Part shown: positions 19,009 through 23,000 of the stretch, in pieces
Layout of the letters: every line of letters starts with the position of its first letter
How positions within the stretch are numbered: position 1 is the first letter of the stretch
Notes under the pieces: generated by a model
Database searches by the model: none
Seen by the model: the letters and a program-made list of their open reading frames with translations, nothing else
Told to the model about the DNA's origin: nothing
Translations under genes and position numbers: made by a program
Source: Rhizophagus sp. LPA8_4_AMF
Lineage: Eukaryota > Glomeromycota > Glomeromycetes > Glomerales > Glomeraceae
DNA length: 23,000 nt
Direction: 5' to 3'
NCBI GenBank assembly: GCA_021464525.1
Contig: JADRCO010001061.1
Coordinates: forward strand, 1-23,000

Positions 19009-19975
19009 TTCAAGCGCTTAATGATGTTTTCATTATTTAAGTTTGTATTGAATTTCTATTTCTGGGGAAAAAAATATGCGAATAATATGATGTTAATAAG
19101 ATTTCCTTTAAAAAAAAATGATAAAATATTTCCTTTTGGAAAGCTGAATGATTTTATGAAACAAACACATTTTTGCACATTCTGCACAAAGACCAAGTGA
19201 TGTGACTCAACTATACATAAATTTATAGAATTTTTATCACATAATTTAGTATATATCAAATATCTATTATTTAATAGGTATGCAAATTAAGTTATTTAAG
19301 AAAATTTTTACTATGAATCAAAGGATCGCTATAAGAAATGCATTTATAGAATTATTTAAAAACATTATTATTTATAAGTTACAAATATTTTTTACTTGAC
19401 CCCTCGGGTTTTTTTTTTATTAGAATATTGATATATCATATACAAAATTCAAGAATTAGAAATTCTTTGATTCAATAAAACATCAACTTTTTTCGTATTT
19501 ACACAAAAGCTTCTGTAATGTGAACAATGATCTTTTTAACCTTGAAAAATATTTTTCTCATGAATTTACATAAAATAATTGTACTCTAAAAATTAAAAAA
19601 AAAGAAAGAAACAATTCAAACAAATTTGGACTGAAAAAACCATTAGTATTCTTCACAAAAATTCATGATGATCGTTACATAAATTTCTCCTATTTCTCCA
19701 AACATATGATTCAGGAATTTTTGCTTTTCTTGCTAAAAAAAATCCCGTTGTCACATTATAGAAACATAGCAAAATACATAAATAAGGTAAATTTATTGAT
19801 ATGAGAAATCTTCTGAGCAAGAACGCAAGGTGATAGAGGTACTAAAAATTATAGGAGTGTTAGAAAAAACAAAAAAAAAAAACTTTTATTGGTAACAATC
19901 GCTGGAGAATCTTTAATTTAAATAGTACCATCAAATTATTCACTAGTTCGCCTCGTAAAATATCATCATAAAGAA
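19009..19975. other. No gene seen
   Basis: AT-rich sequence with frequent homopolymers. Small frames on both strands show only AT-driven residue mixes. I found no RNA gene signature. Confidence 0.45.
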
Positions 19976-20133
19976 TATGGTGTAATATTCCAGCCGCATT
20001 CCTGATTGCCGATCATCCGGACCGGCTCAGACGTAGATCCATCGTGGAATTCCATGATATTTCGGCTATTGAACCGGGTCCGGATGATCGGCAATCAGGA
20101 ATGCGGCTGATTATTTCGGCTAACTACACTATA
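19976..20133. mobile_element. Palindromic foldback/MITE-like element
   Basis: A perfect 33-bp inverted repeat (19991-20023 against 20077-20109; CAGCCGCATTCCTGATTGCC begins the left arm) encloses a 53-bp loop that itself holds the palindrome TGGAATTCCA. The outer ends are TATGGTGTA (19976) and TACACTATA (to 20133). The left arm lacks about 13 bases present in the right one (TTTCGGCTAAC region). The arms are GC-rich and CpG-rich in an AT-rich setting. The right end matches window positions 24-60, so this is one of a family. No coding capacity and no clear target duplication. Confidence 0.65.
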
Positions 20134-20504
20134 ATTCATAACCAACAATGATATAATTTGCACATATATGAGGTTACATTTTAACTAGATTGTATTAAGC
20201 TTATAATTCTTCTCTTTAATTAAATTTATAATAAATGTTTCAAGCTTTAAGGATTTAAATCAGTAAACAAAATGTTTAATAAATTAGATCAACTCTCTAT
20301 ATTTAGTAGATGAAGTATTAAGATTAGAAAGTTCTTTCTGAAACGTTTGATGTAACCGTGTGGCTTTACAGAGAAGCAGAAAACTACTGAAACAAATAAA
20401 GATGTTATTACCCACTCTGGTGAAATCGCTCTGGTGAAATTACTTTAGTTCCGCACTAATATACACTATATAACGAATTAGTAAAGAAAATAGAATTTAT
20501 CTAA
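20134..20504. other. Spacer with a short coding-like scrap
   Basis: Mostly AT-rich. A 27-codon open stretch near 20368-20448 reads EKQKTTETNKDVITHSGEIA and contains a partial direct repeat (CTCTGGTGAAAT near 20417-20442). It is too short to call a gene. Confidence 0.3.
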
Positions 20505-20744
20505 TGTGTCGCTCGTGGTACTGAAATCTGGCTGCGGTACGTTTGTGATCAGTTCTCATGAAATGACTTGCATGCTATTTCCAATTACAGTCAAGATACA
20601 TATTGGATTTGAAATAGAATTTCTTTCAACATTTCAAATTACGCTTTTACTTGTTAAAAAAAAAATGACTTCGAGTGCCCTCAAGAAGTAGCCGATGATT
20701 ACGAAAAATTTCTTGAGACTGAAGATAAAAACCAAAGAAAATAA
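20505..20744 (+). pseudogene. Gene remnant with three in-frame stops, unknown family
   Basis: A single frame from 20505 to a TAA at 20742-20744 reads CVARGTEIWLRYVCDQFS, stop, NDLHAISNYSQDTYWI, stop, NRISFNISNYAFTC, stop, KKNDFECPQEVADDYEKFLE then TEDKNQRK. The residues look protein-like throughout, which favours decay of one exon rather than chance. The overlapping 61-codon frame beginning with TTG at 20506 is the less protein-like alternative. No domain recognised, and no start codon is visible. Confidence 0.4.
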
Positions 20745-20901
20745 AAAAGATAAATAAAAATTTACTAGTTATCCCGAACAGATTTATAAAAATCATTCTA
20801 AACCTATAGCCCTACATTAAACCATGACCTTTCTTAGTAATCGTTTATCAATTCAAACTCAGTCCTTTCATATTTAATAACTTATTTTGATTGGAAATTT
20901 T

Positions 20902-21171
20902 TTACGTGAAATCACGTGACTTGAAAATAGTTATCATCTTCAACCCTCCAACGGTTTGATATTTTTTTTTGCCGGTGGGCTGCTTTTCAGACGTTTTTCG
21001 TTCACATTTTCTCATCTTCTCATCCTTTAAGTGTTTTGTGAAATTGTCGTTAAGCGTTGTGAATTTCTCAATTAACTCACTTTTTTCTGCTAAACGACCG
21101 ATTTCATTACCAATTGCAAAGTACTCTTTTTCTATGGTATCCTTTTTTTCTAACTTTGAATCTGTTTGGCC
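20902..21171 (-). CDS. Terminal exon of a charged, probably coiled-coil protein (minus strand)
   Basis: On the minus strand, AATGGAATAG is followed at 21171 by an open frame of 89 codons to a TAA at 20904-20902. The in-frame TAG immediately before it is the likely splice acceptor. The protein is rich in Glu, Lys and Thr: TDSKLEKKDTIEKEYFAIGN, EIGRLAEKSELIEKFTTLND, KHLKDEKMRKCERKTSEKQP and TGKKKYQTVGGLKMITIFKS, ending RDFT. The first 50 residues suggest an amphipathic helix or coiled coil. The reverse-strand frame on + (20969-21205) is its shadow. Upstream exons should lie right of 21180. An ATG near 21332 (MEISFDNSWYN) is a weak candidate without a clean donor. Confidence 0.55.
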   Translation of the reverse strand, partial: GQTDSKLEKKDTIEKEYFAIGNEIGRLAEKSELIEKFTTLNDNFTKHLKDEKMRKCERKTSEKQPTGKKKYQTVGGLKMITIFKSRDFT

Positions 21172-21180
21172 CTATTCCAT

Positions 21181-23000
21181 TAATTTTTTTTTTATTTTTG
21201 ATTGACGAAATTAAATATGTGAGTAGAATCAAATAGGTACAATTTACAGTGAATAAGAAAGTTTAAATATTTTTTACAACCTCTATCCTAATAAAATAAA
21301 GTTGTACCATGAATTATCAAAGCTAATTTCCATTGTATCGTAATTTTTTTTACCTTACATATTCTAGCGCAAATAAAATGCATTTTTATTCCTCTGTTGA
21401 AATGTAAAATTTTATGAAAAAAATAGTTTTGGTAATTTTTTAAATAATATATTATTGCAAATTATCATTTGTATTTTATTATTTGTATTAAAAATTATTG
21501 TACAATTTTCGTATTTAGTTAACAACATTCTTAATTTGTTTGATAATATTTATTAAAGTTTCTTGACTAGTTCATAATGTTCCGAAGGAGTTCATAATTA
21601 TAAATAATTTCTTTTCAAATACATTTATTCAACTCATTTCTAAAAAAATTGACCAGTAAGATTAGTAATCATCATTACTGATTACGGACTTACAATTGTT
21701 CATTTTCTAGTCACAGAAAATATCAAATGTATTGAGCTGCCAATCTTATTATTAAATTCTACAGCACCCAGTACCGTAATCTCGACAATTTATCTATAAA
21801 CTTCTGGTGAATTGGGTAATGCTTAATTAATAACATTACCGAAGTGAATTAAGTAAATAAAGTGCAAATTTTTTGATCCTCCCGTATTTTTCTTTTAATT
21901 AAAATTTATTTTTATAATTAAGTACTTCAATTATTACATTTAATAATAAACTAAATAAAATAACTTTTTTTAGTATACATAGTAATCTTTAGTAGTTGCA
22001 TAATAACTAATTTCCCTGTTTGCGATCATATGATGGTCAAATGGACATATGTTACACAGCATGTCTGAAATGTGTGTCACATGCACCGCGCCACAGCGTG
22101 ACACATTCAATCAAGGCTCAAAAAATTATTTTCTATAAAAAACTTTTCTTGATACCTACCTGTTACATGATTTCGCGATTACGTAAATTTAATATGTAAC
22201 GTAAAATTCTTATAAATTTTATTAATTTTGCCAATATTTAATACATAAATATACAATAAATTTGCGATTTTATAATTCTTAATGCACGTTGTTACTACTA
22301 ATAATTATATTTATTGACTGTACTGTATTTTTCAAAATTCATCCTGTCACTAATGAATAACCCTGACGCAATTAATAACGCCACGCACGCACTGACCTAA
22401 TCCTAACGTGATAATAACACATGTACTAATTCTAACCTTAATACAATAATAATATCATGTACTCTCGTATAAATATCCTTCTCTAAGATAAGCATTTTCT
22501 TTATCATACTTTATATTCTTTTCAGGAAAATTTCGTGAATCGTGATACTATGAGTTATAAATAGAGCATTGTTTCTTATTCTTTTTTTTATTGTATCCAA
22601 AGCTTCTTCCCGAACATTTTCATTTCAGGTTCATTGTTAATATCACTAGGTTCATTATGAGAGAAATCATGGGTAACTTATTTTAGCAACGTGAAATCTC
22701 CTCTGGTACCAACCTATTATTTACTTTCGAACAAAAAAATAATTTATTACTTTTATAATAAAAAAAAAAATTCTTTTACACTTTTATTAACGATATTCAG
22801 TACATTATATTAATATAAATAATTTTTTTATTTCTAGACCTGAAATTTTGCTTGAAACTTATTGTTTATAATATGGTTGCAAACAGTTGAAAGTTGAAAG
22901 GAAAAACATTTTCAGTGTATTACTTTTTATGACGAGTTTATGTATTTAATTGCTGGTCCGGCTAAAATCGGCAAAAAAATCATCATATAAATGTGTTGCG
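21181..23000. other. AT-rich stretch without a firm gene
   Basis: No long coding-like frame was found on either strand. Minor signals are a TATAAATA at 22468-22475, a TATTCTTTTCAG followed by a 12-codon open stretch (ENFVNRDTMSYK, then TAG) near 22525-22565, and TATTTCTAG near 22838 followed by a few coding-like codons. They could belong to a gene running out of the window, but I cannot assemble one. Confidence 0.4.

Noticed and set aside
1..23000. tRNA, rRNA or CRISPR features
   Set aside because: I looked for tRNA B-box-like GGTTCGA motifs with matching arms, for rRNA-like GC-rich conserved blocks and for regularly spaced repeats. None were found by eye.
1..23000. A new multi-gene defence or biosynthetic system
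   Set aside because: The genes are unrelated, mostly decayed and eukaryotic with introns. No conserved cluster logic or shared regulation is visible.

Overview
The window is very AT-rich eukaryotic DNA with short, very AT-rich GT–AG introns, few genes, many decayed genes and several small inverted-repeat elements. Three features point to an arbuscular mycorrhizal fungus of the Rhizophagus/Glomus type. These are a kinase-family gene with the Cys-x2-Cys N-terminal block and TKL-like C-lobe typical of that lineage's expanded kinases, a decayed Crinkler (CRN) NTPase gene, and an isoleucine-rich membrane protein. The organism call is an inference from family resemblance, not from a search.

Layout. 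1-60: end of a palindromic element whose end sequence recurs near 20.1 kb. 1.1-2.8 kb: membrane-protein-like remnant on the + strand, then a 106-codon ORF and coding-like scraps on the - strand. 3.6-4.0 kb: inverted-repeat element. 4.25-4.42 kb: coding fragment. 4.89-6.03 kb: multi-exon kinase-family gene whose catalytic core is missing, so the N-terminal Cys motif runs straight into the C-lobe. 6.56-6.93 kb: frameshifted gene. 7.27-8.34 kb: intact intronless 358-residue polytopic membrane protein with an overlapping upstream ORF. 9.26-9.75 kb: hAT-like MITE with an 8-bp target duplication. 10.4-11.0 kb: multi-frameshift pseudogene. 11.2-12.7 kb: tandem duplication with a unit of about 740 bp. 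12.65-13.07 kb: stop-ridden gene remnant. 14.1-16.1 kb: Crinkler pseudogene inside a 2.7-kb block with no CpG at all. 16.70-17.998 kb: three-exon gene of unknown function with one frame shift and a basic tail. 18.2-19.0 kb: gene fragments, including a well-supported spliced 3' end. 19.98-20.13 kb: palindromic element. 20.5-20.74 kb: pseudogene. 20.90-21.17 kb: - strand terminal exon. The rest is AT-rich sequence in which I see no gene.

The genes do not form a pathway. The picture is a repeat-rich accessory region where expanded families (kinases, CRN, lineage-specific unknowns) are duplicated, truncated and mutated. The strongest unusual signals are the CpG-free block over the dead CRN gene, with substitutions suggesting CpG deamination, and the kinase-family gene with an in-frame internal deletion followed by very short phase-1 exons, one of 12 nt. 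I found no convincing new multi-gene system. No tRNA, rRNA or CRISPR array was seen. Several open frames begin with TTG rather than ATG, and I did not treat those as true starts.
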